Shown: positions 7,245 through 17,321, counted from the stretch's first letter. The stretch: DNA of 31,200 nt from a virus (IMGVR_UViG_3300028384_000677:1-31200), one strand, 5' to 3'. Program-made: numbers and translations. The notes: generated by a model not told the origin, from the letters alone.

Positions 7245-7252
7245 TATTTATA
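7245..7252 (+). promoter_or_regulatory. TATTTATA motif, candidate late promoter
   Basis: The gap 7239-7278 carries CTATTTATTTATATAGC, where two overlapping cores (7241 and 7245) could serve, 26 bases before the ATG at 7279. Orientation matches the other copies. Confidence 0.5.
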
Positions 7253-7278
7253 TAGCTATATAATTAAAATACACTACG

Positions 7279-10200
7279 ATGACGTACGATGAAATCAAAA
7301 ATCGTCTAAATCAAGTTGAAACCGCTTTGCAAAGCATTCAATCATATGATTCAACTAAGTTAGACCCTTCTTATGCCTCAACTTCTGTTGAGCAACTTAC
7401 CACCATCAAAGAATCATTAAAACAACAATTAGCAGAAGCAGAAGAAACTATGTTTGTTTCTACCAAAGGCGGTGATACAAAAGCCGTAAAGATGGATAGA
7501 AAAACTGCTATGGACCTTAAAAAAGATCCTGCTATTACTGGAATCGATTCAGCAAAAGGTGCAAAAATTAAAGAACAAGAAGGCATCAGCTTTTCATTAG
7601 AAGAAACTAAAGCTATTGCTAAATCAGTCGGAAAAGGGCTACTAAAAGCACTTAAACAGGCTGGAGATGAAGTAGCTAGAATTAAGGCACATCGTATTGA
7701 AGAAAATAGTTTTGATATTCATGTAACCTATAAAGGAGAGTCTGGAGAAGATGAATTTTCTTTCTACATTGATGAAGATGCGTTGCACTTAGTAGATTTT
7801 TCTTTCGATAAAGAGTTAGTTAATGTAGGTGTTAAACCTTCAGGAGAAGCTATCGTTCACGTTGATCACCTAGCAAACGAGTTATTAAAGCACTTCAAAT
7901 CTTTAAATGAGCAAGTAAACGAAGTAAACTACGATTATTATACTACCCCAAAACATTTTGATATTTGTCCTGGAGCAGAAGCTTTAAGAGATGAAGTAAT
8001 TGAAGGAGGTAAATCACCAGAAGAATTAGGTGAGTGGACTTTCAAACACGACGAATTATTTAAGTTAGAAAAAGCAGTCTTAAAAGCTAAAAAAGCCGAT
8101 GAAAGACATGTTAAAGTAGCTAATAAGTTAAGAGATGAAATTATTCATTTATCTAGAGAGTTAGGTATAGAAGCCGGTAAAATAAATTACTTAAAAGGAC
8201 ACGTTAGGAAAATTGAAGATATCGCCGCAGGTAAAGAGGTAGATGAAAACTACGCAATCATGATGGCTGCTCAAAGAGCAATGGCTGCTAAAGCTAAAAA
8301 AGATAAAGAGAAAAAAGATAAAAACGAATACAACTCAGGTATATATTACGACGACGAAAAGACTAAACCAAGACCTAGAGTAAAAGTAAAGAAAGAAGGA
8401 GAAGGAGATGATCACCACTACTTAAAGGTATCTAGAAGAGATTATAAAAAGACAATGTCTATTCTAGATAATAATGTAGATCCAACTTACGTAAAAACAG
8501 AAGTAGTAGACGACGACGGAGCAGGAAATGTAATTATCTACTTTATATTTAGACATGAGTATGGATTCGATCCTATGTACGACGATCCAGAAGGATTAGA
8601 AAACCCAGAACTATATCAAGAACCAGATGAAGATCCACACGCATTTATGTATGATGTAGTAATGGATTTAAGAGCTCACGGTATAGATGTTCAAGATCAT
8701 AGCGCTGAATTAGATGAAGCTATGGACATTAATGACCCAGTCTTAATGAAAATGAGAGCTGCTAAAGCTTACAAACCAGGTCCAAAACCATCCCCTAAAC
8801 GTCATCCAAAACCTAAAAATGCTAGTGATTTACGTAAATTAGATGCTTTAGAGAAACGTAGAGCTCAAATTATGCGTGATATGGAGCAAGAAGCTGAACC
8901 AGAAGGAGGTCCAATCGCTGACAGATATGGTGACATGCTTAATAAAATTGATGCCGAAATTGCTAAATTAGAAGGTAGAAAAGAAATGGACTATGATACA
9001 GCAGTCGGTCTTAGAGAAAATCAACCAACAGTATTCGATGATGAGAGTTTTGATGCTTTACGTGATATCATTTTAAAATATGTTGAAGATCCAGACGATG
9101 CTGAAAAAGCAGTACAGCAGGTAGATGATCACGGATTAGATTCATTAGCTCCAGAGTTAATCGCTAACCTAGAAAGAGATCCAGAATTCGAAGCTTGGTA
9201 TCATAAACTTCACTACGGTTCTGATGCGGATACAGATTATATGCAGAGAAGAAGAGCTGAAAAAGACTACATGGAAGAAGATACTGATGTAGGACATCAA
9301 GATGATGAGCCTGGAATGTTAAAATCAACTTCTTACGAAATAGCAACTTATGCTGCTAAATTATATAAGAAACTAGCTAAGTATGACCAAGTAGACGGAG
9401 AAGTAGATTTTCCTAACTGGTGGCAATCAAAATTAATCTTAGCTAAAGATTATGTATCAAAAGCATATCATTATTTAGATTCAGAAGAAAAACAACCTAT
9501 CATTGATAAGTTAGCTTTAGAGCATGCAATAAATGAATCAACTGATTTGTTTAGAGACGATAAATTTGCTTTTACTAGATTCTCTATGGGTAAAGAAGGT
9601 CCTGGATTACAGATAACTGATCTTAAAAAGCTAGGCGAGTATATACACGTTTCAGGTAAAGATCTAGACCAGTTTGTTAAAGGACTTATGAAAGCTGTTA
9701 GGGTATTTGACGATATGAAAAGACAATTACCGGTAGATGAAAGTGCTGCTAAGATTCAAAAAGCACACGGTCAAGTTGTTGCTAAAATGAAAGAATTAGC
9801 TAAGCAATATAAAGCCGGTGATAAATCAGTAGTAGCTCAATTAAAAGATTTAACTGCGAAAAAGAAACAATTAGAAAAGCATTTAGATGCTGCAGTAGCC
9901 GGAATCGGTAAGAACCAAGGATTAACAGAACTATCAGGAGATCAAAGAAATGATTTAGTTGAACTTCAAAACATCTTAGACGATGTTGCCCAAAAAGGAG
10001 AGGAAGCTAGAGAAATTATTAGACAATCATTTCCAAGAATGTTATCTAAAGCAGATGCCTACGGAGCATTCGACTTTGGTTCTAGTGCTAATAGATACGA
10101 CACTACATTAGAATCTATCATCGAAGAGATCGAGGAATATTACGATGAAGAGGAGGATCTAGACGAAGGTAAAGAAAAAGAAGGTCAAATGGCTGCTTCT

Positions 10201-11010
10201 AAAGGAAAGAAGTATAGCGATAATCCTTATAAAAAAGGCACCAAAGATCATTTAGCATGGTCTAAAGGACATAACTCATCTAGAGCTAGAAAATTAAGCT
10301 TAAAAGAATGGGGATCCTCAGATCAACATGCAATGAATCAATCAATGCATAGAGATTTAGGAGAACCTAAAGAATTTCCAGGACTCTCTAAATTAATGGA
10401 TGCTGCTGAAGATGCGGTAGATTTCTACTGGGATGATTGGGAAGAATATAAGACTGATAGAGAGGGACTTGTAATGCATGCAGCTCAAATGTACGCTAGA
10501 AAGATGTTCCCTGACTTTATGAAAATGGCTGCCAGAATGGTAGAACCAGCTGATGAAGGAAAGTATAAATCTGACGCTCAAAGAAAAGCAATCTATGCTG
10601 CAAAAGCAGAAAAGAATGAATCTTTTAAAGTAGGAGATAAAGTAACATATCTAGGACACCCAGGCGAAATTACTAAAGTAAATAAGGAAATGACTGGTGC
10701 TATTACCTATAATGTAGCTTATAACAAAGGTAATGGTAGAACTAAAGTAACAAACATCTATAATAAAGGTGGAGAAATAAAAGCTGTAAAGGAAGCTGAA
10801 TTATCTAAAGGCGAAAAAAAGAAGTTAAAAGATATGAGCAAGTCTTTAAAGAAATCAACTAAAGGACATGCAGCTCAAGCTAAATACTTAGATAAGTTAG
10901 TAAAAGAACAAAAAGCAACATGCTGCGGAAGATGTGGTAGAGTTCATGTAAAAGGAACTAAATGTAAAAGTCCCTACTTAAAAGGAAAAGATCACTGTAG
11001 ATATAATTAA
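7279..11010 (+). CDS. 1243-aa mosaic protein of small phage modules, putative virion protein
   Basis: This is the longest gene in the window. It is highly charged and appears to be a string of modules. After a coiled-coil N-terminus there are long Lys/Glu helical regions. NPYKKGTKDHLAWSKGHNSS (from residue 982) resembles a ribosome-modulation-factor-like motif. KYKSDAQRKAIYAAKAEKN follows, then an SH3/KOW-like segment VGDKVTYLGHPGEITKV (about 1117-1133) and SKGEKKKLKDMSKSLKK. The end is a Cys-rich knuckle (Cys1215, Cys1216, Cys1219, Cys1229, Cys1240) that may bind zinc. Segments are separated by acidic stretches with candidate sites such as LDE/A, INE/S, LTE/L and LDE/G. Its place ahead of the head genes suggests an internal head protein or a polyprotein cut by the gp21-like protease; that is inference. 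Confidence 0.6.
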   Translation: MTYDEIKNRLNQVETALQSIQSYDSTKLDPSYASTSVEQLTTIKESLKQQLAEAEETMFVSTKGGDTKAVKMDRKTAMDLKKDPAITGIDSAKGAKIKEQEGISFSLEETKAIAKSVGKGLLKALKQAGDEVARIKAHRIEENSFDIHVTYKGESGEDEFSFYIDEDALHLVDFSFDKELVNVGVKPSGEAIVHVDHLANELLKHFKSLNEQVNEVNYDYYTTPKHFDICPGAEALRDEVIEGGKSPEELGEWTFKHDELFKLEKAVLKAKKADERHVKVANKLRDEIIHLSRELGIEAGKINYLKGHVRKIEDIAAGKEVDENYAIMMAAQRAMAAKAKKDKEKKDKNEYNSGIYYDDEKTKPRPRVKVKKEGEGDDHHYLKVSRRDYKKTMSILDNNVDPTYVKTEVVDDDGAGNVIIYFIFRHEYGFDPMYDDPEGLENPELYQEPDEDPHAFMYDVVMDLRAHGIDVQDHSAELDEAMDINDPVLMKMRAAKAYKPGPKPSPKRHPKPKNASDLRKLDALEKRRAQIMRDMEQEAEPEGGPIADRYGDMLNKIDAEIAKLEGRKEMDYDTAVGLRENQPTVFDDESFDALRDIILKYVEDPDDAEKAVQQVDDHGLDSLAPELIANLERDPEFEAWYHKLHYGSDADTDYMQRRRAEKDYMEEDTDVGHQDDEPGMLKSTSYEIATYAAKLYKKLAKYDQVDGEVDFPNWWQSKLILAKDYVSKAYHYLDSEEKQPIIDKLALEHAINESTDLFRDDKFAFTRFSMGKEGPGLQITDLKKLGEYIHVSGKDLDQFVKGLMKAVRVFDDMKRQLPVDESAAKIQKAHGQVVAKMKELAKQYKAGDKSVVAQLKDLTAKKKQLEKHLDAAVAGIGKNQGLTELSGDQRNDLVELQNILDDVAQKGEEAREIIRQSFPRMLSKADAYGAFDFGSSANRYDTTLESIIEEIEEYYDEEEDLDEGKEKEGQMAASKGKKYSDNPYKKGTKDHLAWSKGHNSSRARKLSLKEWGSSDQHAMNQSMHRDLGEPKEFPGLSKLMDAAEDAVDFYWDDWEEYKTDREGLVMHAAQMYARKMFPDFMKMAARMVEPADEGKYKSDAQRKAIYAAKAEKNESFKVGDKVTYLGHPGEITKVNKEMTGAITYNVAYNKGNGRTKVTNIYNKGGEIKAVKEAELSKGEKKKLKDMSKSLKKSTKGHAAQAKYLDKLVKEQKATCCGRCGRVHVKGTKCKSPYLKGKDHCRYN

Positions 11011-11013
11011 GAT

Positions 11014-12708
11014 ATGCATAAATTAGAAAAGCTCATATTAGAGTCCTACGCACAGCTACTAACTGAAATGGACGGTGGCCGATTATTTGATTACTTTAGA
11101 TCAAAAGGATACGATATAACAGAACGCAGACCAGATGGTTACCCACCCAAAGAGGGAGTAGAAGGATACATGGTGAGTAGAGGTTCAGGAAGAGCTCCTC
11201 AATCAGTAATATTTCAATATAATAAAGATACTGATGAATTTACAATCAGTAGAATGAGCGGCTATAGAATCGATCAAAAAGAAGCTATCAAAGCAGGAAT
11301 GAGACAAGCAGGCCGTTCAGGTGTAGCCGGTATTGATTCTTATATGACTGATGGAAATTACACACCAGTAGAAATCTCAGCAGAAGGTTTAAAAGACATA
11401 GTAGACCATGTAATGAGCGGTTTAGACCGAGAAAGCAAAGCTCAATCAGACTTTTACAAAGATAGAGGACATACATCAGGTACTATAGATGAAATGTCTA
11501 AATCTGATATGGAAAAGAAAGCCGGTAGCAATATTATCCGTTGGTCAGATTTAACTGATGCTCAAAGAGCAGGTCTTATAAAAAGATACGGTGAGCCTAA
11601 ATACGACGGTAAACATGATTTCTTTGATAGCGATATGGAAACATACTTTAGAGCTTACGATAAGAATACTGAAACGGGATCTGTCGGAAGTGAAGTAATT
11701 AAACTACCTTCCTTTGCAGCTGTTTACCATGGCTTTTCAAATATTATAAAAGATATTAAAAAGTTAATGGGATCTGACGATGTTAGAAAAGATGAAGCAG
11801 CTAGAGAATTATTTGAGTTAATTAAAACTAACTTTAGAAAACTTCAAAGATACCTTAGAACGGAAAGACCTGAGCAGTACAGAATGCTTAAGATGCAAAG
11901 AATGATGGAAGGTATTGAAAAATCTCTTTTAAAGTTAGAAGTAAAATACACAGGACCATTCGTATATAGTAATAGAATGTCTGATAAAGAGTTAAAAGAT
12001 ATGTATGATGCAGCTTTAGATGGATATGCAAATTATCAAAAAGGAATGCAACATTCTAAAGCAGATTATAAAAAAGCTTATCAAGATATAGAAGCTATTT
12101 TAAAATCAAGAGGAGTACTAAGCGAATCTTTATTAGATGAAGTAGAAGACGAACCGAAACCAGAACAAGAACCAGATACAAAAGCATCTAAAGAAACAGT
12201 ATTAGAGGATGCCACAGATCAAATCTTGGCTAAGTTTCCTACTCTAAAAGCAGCTATTATTAAATTACAAACAGAAGACTTCAAAGAATTTGTCGATAGT
12301 ATAGATTGGATTTCTCCAAGACCAACAGAGTTTAGAATCAATCTAAAAAACGGTCAAGATTATATCTTAAAATGGACCGGTACTGGATTTGAAGCTCAGA
12401 TAATGGGTAAAAGATTTTATATCGACAAAATAAACGATTATCAACAAGCGTTAGATAAATTAGCTATATTATATAAAGAAGGTCCAATGACCGGAGCCGG
12501 TGAAGGAGAACCTGCTGATGTAGATTCAGGAGGCTCTTCTGGAGGCGGAGGCGGTGATTTCCCTGGAACTGACGCTGCCGGAGGCGGTGGAGAAGATGAC
12601 CTAGGAGCTGACGACCTTGGAGGAGAAGAAGGCGGTGAAGAAGGCGGAGCCGACCTAACAGGAGAACCAGTTGATTTTGAAGAACCAGCAGAAGAACCAG
12701 AAGCATAA
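11014..12708 (+). CDS. putative internal head protein with Gly/Asp/Glu tail
   Basis: The 564-aa protein begins MHKLEKLILE followed by Ser, then AQLLTE followed by Met: two consecutive LxE sites like the leader of T4 internal proteins. The body is mainly helical and charged, with no catalytic motif I can identify. FRINLKNGQDYILKWTGTGF (about 440-460) looks like a small beta domain. From about residue 490 the sequence becomes almost entirely Gly, Asp, Glu, Ala and Pro, an acidic disordered tail. It follows the mosaic gene by 3 bases, and its stop TAA shares a base with the next ATG. I infer a packaged or core-associated structural protein. Confidence 0.55.
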   Translation: MHKLEKLILESYAQLLTEMDGGRLFDYFRSKGYDITERRPDGYPPKEGVEGYMVSRGSGRAPQSVIFQYNKDTDEFTISRMSGYRIDQKEAIKAGMRQAGRSGVAGIDSYMTDGNYTPVEISAEGLKDIVDHVMSGLDRESKAQSDFYKDRGHTSGTIDEMSKSDMEKKAGSNIIRWSDLTDAQRAGLIKRYGEPKYDGKHDFFDSDMETYFRAYDKNTETGSVGSEVIKLPSFAAVYHGFSNIIKDIKKLMGSDDVRKDEAARELFELIKTNFRKLQRYLRTERPEQYRMLKMQRMMEGIEKSLLKLEVKYTGPFVYSNRMSDKELKDMYDAALDGYANYQKGMQHSKADYKKAYQDIEAILKSRGVLSESLLDEVEDEPKPEQEPDTKASKETVLEDATDQILAKFPTLKAAIIKLQTEDFKEFVDSIDWISPRPTEFRINLKNGQDYILKWTGTGFEAQIMGKRFYIDKINDYQQALDKLAILYKEGPMTGAGEGEPADVDSGGSSGGGGGDFPGTDAAGGGGEDDLGADDLGGEEGGEEGGADLTGEPVDFEEPAEEPEA

Positions 12709-13784
12709 TGAACGTAGTAGATAAATTATACACAGAATGGGCTTGGAGATCTAAATCAGGTACTCCCTCAATGGATAATGCTGAAGATAAAGCTATACTA
12801 GATAACTTAATTGCTGAATTAACTAATGCAGACGGTCAAGTATCCAAAGCAGAAGTAATAGATGCTATACAAAAAGGAGATTTTTCTCCTGAGCAATTAC
12901 AGTCTATTTTAAATAGCGTATCAGGAGTTGCATTTAAAGAAGATGTACTGGAGTTTTTAAATAATAAAGGAAAATCAGTCTCTTCTATTTCTAAAACTAT
13001 TTACAATAGACTGGTTGAAAACGGAGATATACAGGCATATCACCAGTATATCAAAGGTAGCCCTGTAAGTTACGATGGGTTAGGTTCTACAGGTAACTTA
13101 AAAGCTAAATTTAGCAAATTATTTTCAGAAGCTACTATTAACTTTTTATTAGATATTAAACCTCAAGTAGGAAACGTAGCAACAGGTAAAGGAGAGGTTT
13201 TCCTATGTGCTATGACTTCAGATGTTAATGGAGATACATCTTCCGGTGATGTTGGGGTAGGTACTAAAGGAATTGAGGTTAAGAATAAATCTGCAATACC
13301 AATGGGACAAAAAGCTCAATTTGGTAAAAATACTGATAAAAAATTTATTGAAGATGCTATTGCCGCAGTAAATAACATACTAGAGGAACCCATACAGGTT
13401 AACACTAGAGGTAAAAGACCTTTACATAGACTAAATATTATTTTGGATGCAGTAGCAGAACAAGATAGGGATAAAATAGACGGAGCAATTGGTGCAATAG
13501 ATAATGCATTTAGAAGTAACTACCCAGGATTAGACTTTTCAGATTTTAGTTTGAAAAATTATAAAAAAGGGAATGGAATAGATGCAGACGCAGCAGAACA
13601 AATGTTCGGTAAAAAAGTAATTAAGTTGTATACAGATACAGAAGAATTTGAAGAAGTATTCTTCTTAGACGATTCATCTGGTAATTTTGCAAAAGTACCT
13701 TCTAATAAACTAGTAAATCTAGTAGGATCTAAAATTAAGATTTGGATGAAGGACGGACTACCTAGATGGACGTATAACTTCTAA
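12708..13784 (+). CDS. PD-(D/E)XK-like protein with capsid-targeting-like leader
   Basis: The 358-aa protein starts MNVVDKLYTE followed by WAWRSKSGTP. Residues 1-10 match the length and end of T4 internal-protein leaders, and WxWR...G(M/T)P resembles a segment I recall in T4-like marine phage proteins. The centre has GKGEVFL (Glu163), SSGDVGV (Asp181) and GIEVKNK (Glu190, Lys192). The order E...D...E-x-K is the PD-(D/E)XK nuclease active-site pattern. It lies directly before the terminase gene (4 bases between), so a role in DNA processing at packaging is also possible. Nuclease activity is inferred from one motif set, and other folds cannot be excluded. Confidence 0.6.
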   Translation: MNVVDKLYTEWAWRSKSGTPSMDNAEDKAILDNLIAELTNADGQVSKAEVIDAIQKGDFSPEQLQSILNSVSGVAFKEDVLEFLNNKGKSVSSISKTIYNRLVENGDIQAYHQYIKGSPVSYDGLGSTGNLKAKFSKLFSEATINFLLDIKPQVGNVATGKGEVFLCAMTSDVNGDTSSGDVGVGTKGIEVKNKSAIPMGQKAQFGKNTDKKFIEDAIAAVNNILEEPIQVNTRGKRPLHRLNIILDAVAEQDRDKIDGAIGAIDNAFRSNYPGLDFSDFSLKNYKKGNGIDADAAEQMFGKKVIKLYTDTEEFEEVFFLDDSSGNFAKVPSNKLVNLVGSKIKIWMKDGLPRWTYNF

Positions 13785-13788
13785 AGTT

Positions 13789-15360
13789 ATGAGTCAAGAC
13801 ATAAAAAAAATAATCGCACAAGAGTATATCAAGTGCGCCAAAGATCCGGCGTACTTTATGAAGAAATATTGTTATATTCAGCATCCTACTAGAGGTAGAA
13901 TATTATTTAATTTATATCCTTTTCAATCTAAAGTATTACACTTATTTAGAGACAATCAATATATTATTACATTAAAGTCAAGACAGTTAGGTATTTCAAC
14001 TTTATCTGCTGCTTATGCTTTATGGTTAATGTTATTTCATAAAGATAAAAACGTTCTTGCTTTAGCAACTACTCAAGCTACTGCTCGTAACTTAGTTTCT
14101 AAGACAATGTTTATGTATGATCAGTTACCTAAATGGTTACGTTTACCGGCATTAGAAAAGAACAAATTATCTTTAAGACTTAAAAATGGATCTAAAATTA
14201 CAGCGAAATCTTCTAATACTGATGCAGCAAGATCCGAGGCAGTATCATTACTACTTATCGATGAGGCAGCCTTTATTGATAACATTGAAGAAACGTTTAC
14301 AGCAGCTCAACAAACATTAGCAACCGGTGGTCAATGTATGGCTTTATCAACACCTAATGGTATTGGTAACTGGTTCCACCAAACTTGGGAAAAAGCTGAA
14401 AGCGGTGAGAATTCATTCTTACCTATAAAATTACCTTGGACGGTACATCCTGAAAGAAATCAAGAATGGAGAGATCAACAAGATTCTGATTTAGGACCTA
14501 GAATGGCTGGACAGGAATGTGATTGTGATTTCTTAGCTTCTGGGGATACAGTATTTGAACCAGATGATATGCTGTTCTTTGAGCAAACATATTTAAAAGA
14601 TCCTCTTGAAAAAAGAGGTGTAGACGGTAACTTATGGATATGGGAACCTGCTGATTATATGAAATCTTATATGGTTGTAGCTGACGTTGCAAGAGGTGAT
14701 TCTGCCGATTATTCTGCATTTCATATATTTGATATTGAAACATGTACTCAAGTTGGCGAATATAAAGGTAAATTATCCCCTAAAGATTTTGGTAACGTAT
14801 TAGTAGGAATAGCATCAGAATATAATCAAGCATTACTAGTAGTAGAAAACGCAAATATTGGATGGGCTACTATAGAGCAAATAATGGAACGTCAATATAG
14901 TAACTTATACTATAGTTCTACCTCTCAAATGGAAACTGTAGAATCTTATATGTCTAAATACGAAAGAGATAAATTAGTTCCTGGTTTTACTATGTCAGTT
15001 AGAACTAGACCTTTAGTAGTAGCTAAGATGATAGAGTATATAAGAGAAAGAGGAGTTACTATTCAATCTAAAAGGCTATTAGGTGAAATGAGAGTATTTG
15101 TATGGAAGAACGGTAAACCACAAGCTCAAACAAACTATAATGATGATTTACTAATGGCTTGTGCAACCGCATTATACGTTAGAGACACAGCGTTAAGATT
15201 GAGACAGCAGGGTATGGATTTAGCTAGAGCTCAATTATCTTCTTTCCAGAATTTAAATGCTAAAAATAAAGCTGTAATGAGAGGAGTTGGAAATCAGCAA
15301 AATAATCCTTATATTGTAGATAATGGCTATGGTCAAGAAGATATATCTTGGTTATTATAA
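13789..15360 (+). CDS. 17: terminase large subunit, gp17-like
   Basis: The 523-aa DNA-packaging motor has an N-terminal ATPase with the deviant Walker A SRQLGIST (residues 64-71) typical of T4-type terminases, and Walker B LLLIDEA (154-160, catalytic Glu159). ALSTPNGIGNWFHQTW at about 185-200 is the coupling motif region. The C-terminal RNase-H-fold nuclease shows VVADVARGD (Asp299), VVEN (Glu353) and YNDDLLMA (Asp452/453) as metal ligands. It cuts concatemeric DNA and pumps it through the portal into the prohead. It is shorter than T4 gp17 (610 aa). No small-terminase gene is visible beside it. The portal gene follows after a promoter-bearing gap. Confidence 0.95.
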   Translation: MSQDIKKIIAQEYIKCAKDPAYFMKKYCYIQHPTRGRILFNLYPFQSKVLHLFRDNQYIITLKSRQLGISTLSAAYALWLMLFHKDKNVLALATTQATARNLVSKTMFMYDQLPKWLRLPALEKNKLSLRLKNGSKITAKSSNTDAARSEAVSLLLIDEAAFIDNIEETFTAAQQTLATGGQCMALSTPNGIGNWFHQTWEKAESGENSFLPIKLPWTVHPERNQEWRDQQDSDLGPRMAGQECDCDFLASGDTVFEPDDMLFFEQTYLKDPLEKRGVDGNLWIWEPADYMKSYMVVADVARGDSADYSAFHIFDIETCTQVGEYKGKLSPKDFGNVLVGIASEYNQALLVVENANIGWATIEQIMERQYSNLYYSSTSQMETVESYMSKYERDKLVPGFTMSVRTRPLVVAKMIEYIRERGVTIQSKRLLGEMRVFVWKNGKPQAQTNYNDDLLMACATALYVRDTALRLRQQGMDLARAQLSSFQNLNAKNKAVMRGVGNQQNNPYIVDNGYGQEDISWLL

Positions 15361-15366
15361 CGTAGC

Positions 15367-15374
15367 TATTTATA
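15367..15374 (+). promoter_or_regulatory. TATTTATA motif, candidate late promoter of the portal gene
   Basis: The gap 15361-15402 contains GCTATTTATAATATATAC, ending 28 bases before the portal ATG. Same orientation as the other copies. Confidence 0.55.
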
Positions 15375-15402
15375 ATATATACTGAATCTAATTATTCATT
15401 GA

Positions 15403-17292
15403 ATGGCCGATAAATCACTATTTGGAAGACTACAGAGACTATTTTCTTCTGACGTAATTATAAGAAACGTTGGCGGTACTGAATTAAAGGTAGCAGATAT
15501 TAATCGTATACAAACTACTGGCAATTTTGAGACCAACGCACTTATTGATAGATTTACAAGATTACACGTTTACAATAAACAGAATATCTTCAATCCTAAC
15601 CTTAACTACCAAACGTTAAGAATACAATTATACTCAGACTATGAAGCAATGGATACAGATCCTATTATTGCTTCTGCCCTAGATATTTTAGCTGACGAAG
15701 CTACTTTAAAAAACGATATGGGCGAAGTACTGTCTGTAAAATCATCAGACGAAAATCTTCAAAGAGTACTTTACAATTTATTTTATGACGTATTAAACAT
15801 AGAATTTAACCTTTGGTCATGGGTTAGAGGTATGTTGAAATATGGAGATTATTTTTTAAAGCTGGAAATAGCAGAGAAGTTCGGTGTCTATAACGTTCTT
15901 CCATATACAGTATATAATATGAATAGACACGAAGGTTCAAACCCAGAAAAACCTTCTGAAGTTTTATTTAGTATTGATCCCGACGGTATTGCTTCTTCTC
16001 AAGATCCTAATTATATTCCTAAGAGAGATAGTAAAGTGATTACTTTAGACAATTATGAAGTAGCTCATTTTAGATTAATATCAGACCACGCTTACCTTCC
16101 TTACGGTAGATCATATATCGAACCAGCTAGAAAAATATTCAAACAATTAACGCTAATGGAAGATGCGATGTTAATTCATCGTATAATGAGAGCTCCTGAA
16201 AAGAGAACTTTCTTTGTTAACGTTGGTTCAATTCCTCCTGCAGAAGTTGATCAGTTTATGCAAAAAACTATCAACACTATGAAAAAGACTCCTTATGTTG
16301 ATCCAAAGACTGGTCAATATAACTTGAAGTTTAACATGCAGAATATGATGGAAGACTTCTACATCCCTGTAAGAGGTGGAGATGCTTCTACTAGAATCGA
16401 AACTACTAAAGGTTTAGATTACGACGGAACAAACGATATTCAATATTTACAAGCTAAGATGTTTGCTGCTCTTAAAATACCGAAAGCTTATTTTGGATAT
16501 GAAGGGGACTTACAAGGTAAAGCAACACTCGCAGCAGAAGATATTAGATTTGCTAGAACAGTAGAAAGAATACAAAAAATCTTAGAATCAGAGTTAACTA
16601 AAATTGCTCTGGTTCATTTATATACTCAAGGTTTCACCGGAGAAAGTTTAACTAACTTCGAATTAAAGTTAACCAATCCTTCTGTAATATACGAACAGGA
16701 AAAAGTAGCTTTATTAAAAGAGAAGATAGATTTAGCTAATCAAATGAAAGACTCTAAATTATTCTCATCAGATTACATCTATGAAAACATATTTGATATG
16801 TCTGAAGATCAGTATAATGAGATGAGAGACTTAGTTAGAGAAGACGGAAAGAGAGCATTTAGAATTGCTCAAATAGAAGCAGAAGGAAATGACCCAGCTA
16901 AATCAGGAAGATCATACGGTACTCCACATGACTTAGCCTCTATGTACGGTAGAAGAGCTACTTCAACTGAGAAAGGAGCTGGTTTTGGAGATGTACCAAG
17001 TGGCTACAATGAAGTAGGACCTGAAGGCGGTAGACCTAGAGAAAAAATGTCGGTGTACGGTACTAACGACGATCCTATGGGTGGGAGAGATAGATTAGGT
17101 GTTCATGGTATGCACGGCGGTTTCCCTTCTGACAATGAAAATATGTCGGAAACTAATACCACAAAAGCACAAACTATCTTTCATCAAATTAAAGATTCTT
17201 TTGAGGATAATAAAAAACTTATCTTTGAAGAAACTAAAGAAACTAAATCTAAACTATTAGATGAAACTCAATTACGAGATTTAGAGGACTAA
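15403..17292 (+). CDS. 20: portal vertex protein, gp20-like
   Basis: The 629-aa protein has the conserved T4-type portal core. RAPEKRTFFVNVGSIP starts at residue 263, followed by KTPYVDPKTGQYNLKF, MEDFYIPVRGGD and YLQAKMFAALKIPKAYFG, matching in order the well-known RAPERR...VDxxTG...LEDYxxPRR...ALxxP pattern of gp20. Twelve copies form the ring at the DNA entry vertex, dock the terminase and start prohead assembly. The C-terminal 120 residues are a Gly/Arg/Glu-rich extension, probably flexible and facing the head interior or the neck. It lies between terminase and protease, as expected for head morphogenesis genes, but no tail sheath or tube gene lies between gp17 and gp20 as in T4. Confidence 0.95.
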   Translation: MADKSLFGRLQRLFSSDVIIRNVGGTELKVADINRIQTTGNFETNALIDRFTRLHVYNKQNIFNPNLNYQTLRIQLYSDYEAMDTDPIIASALDILADEATLKNDMGEVLSVKSSDENLQRVLYNLFYDVLNIEFNLWSWVRGMLKYGDYFLKLEIAEKFGVYNVLPYTVYNMNRHEGSNPEKPSEVLFSIDPDGIASSQDPNYIPKRDSKVITLDNYEVAHFRLISDHAYLPYGRSYIEPARKIFKQLTLMEDAMLIHRIMRAPEKRTFFVNVGSIPPAEVDQFMQKTINTMKKTPYVDPKTGQYNLKFNMQNMMEDFYIPVRGGDASTRIETTKGLDYDGTNDIQYLQAKMFAALKIPKAYFGYEGDLQGKATLAAEDIRFARTVERIQKILESELTKIALVHLYTQGFTGESLTNFELKLTNPSVIYEQEKVALLKEKIDLANQMKDSKLFSSDYIYENIFDMSEDQYNEMRDLVREDGKRAFRIAQIEAEGNDPAKSGRSYGTPHDLASMYGRRATSTEKGAGFGDVPSGYNEVGPEGGRPREKMSVYGTNDDPMGGRDRLGVHGMHGGFPSDNENMSETNTTKAQTIFHQIKDSFEDNKKLIFEETKETKSKLLDETQLRDLED

Positions 17293-17296
17293 CCCA

Positions 17297-17304
17297 TATT
17301 TATA
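17297..17304 (+). promoter_or_regulatory. TATTTATA motif, candidate late promoter
   Basis: The 29-base gap after the portal gene reads CATATTTATATATAG, with the core ending 17 bases before the ATG at 17322. This is the shortest motif-to-start spacing among the intergenic copies. Confidence 0.5.
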
Positions 17305-17321
17305 TATAGTAACCGTATATT

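Noticed and set aside
12464-12733. Leu-rich minus-strand frame that could look like a membrane protein
   Set aside because: It is the complement of the Gly/Glu/Asp-rich tail of the 564-aa protein.
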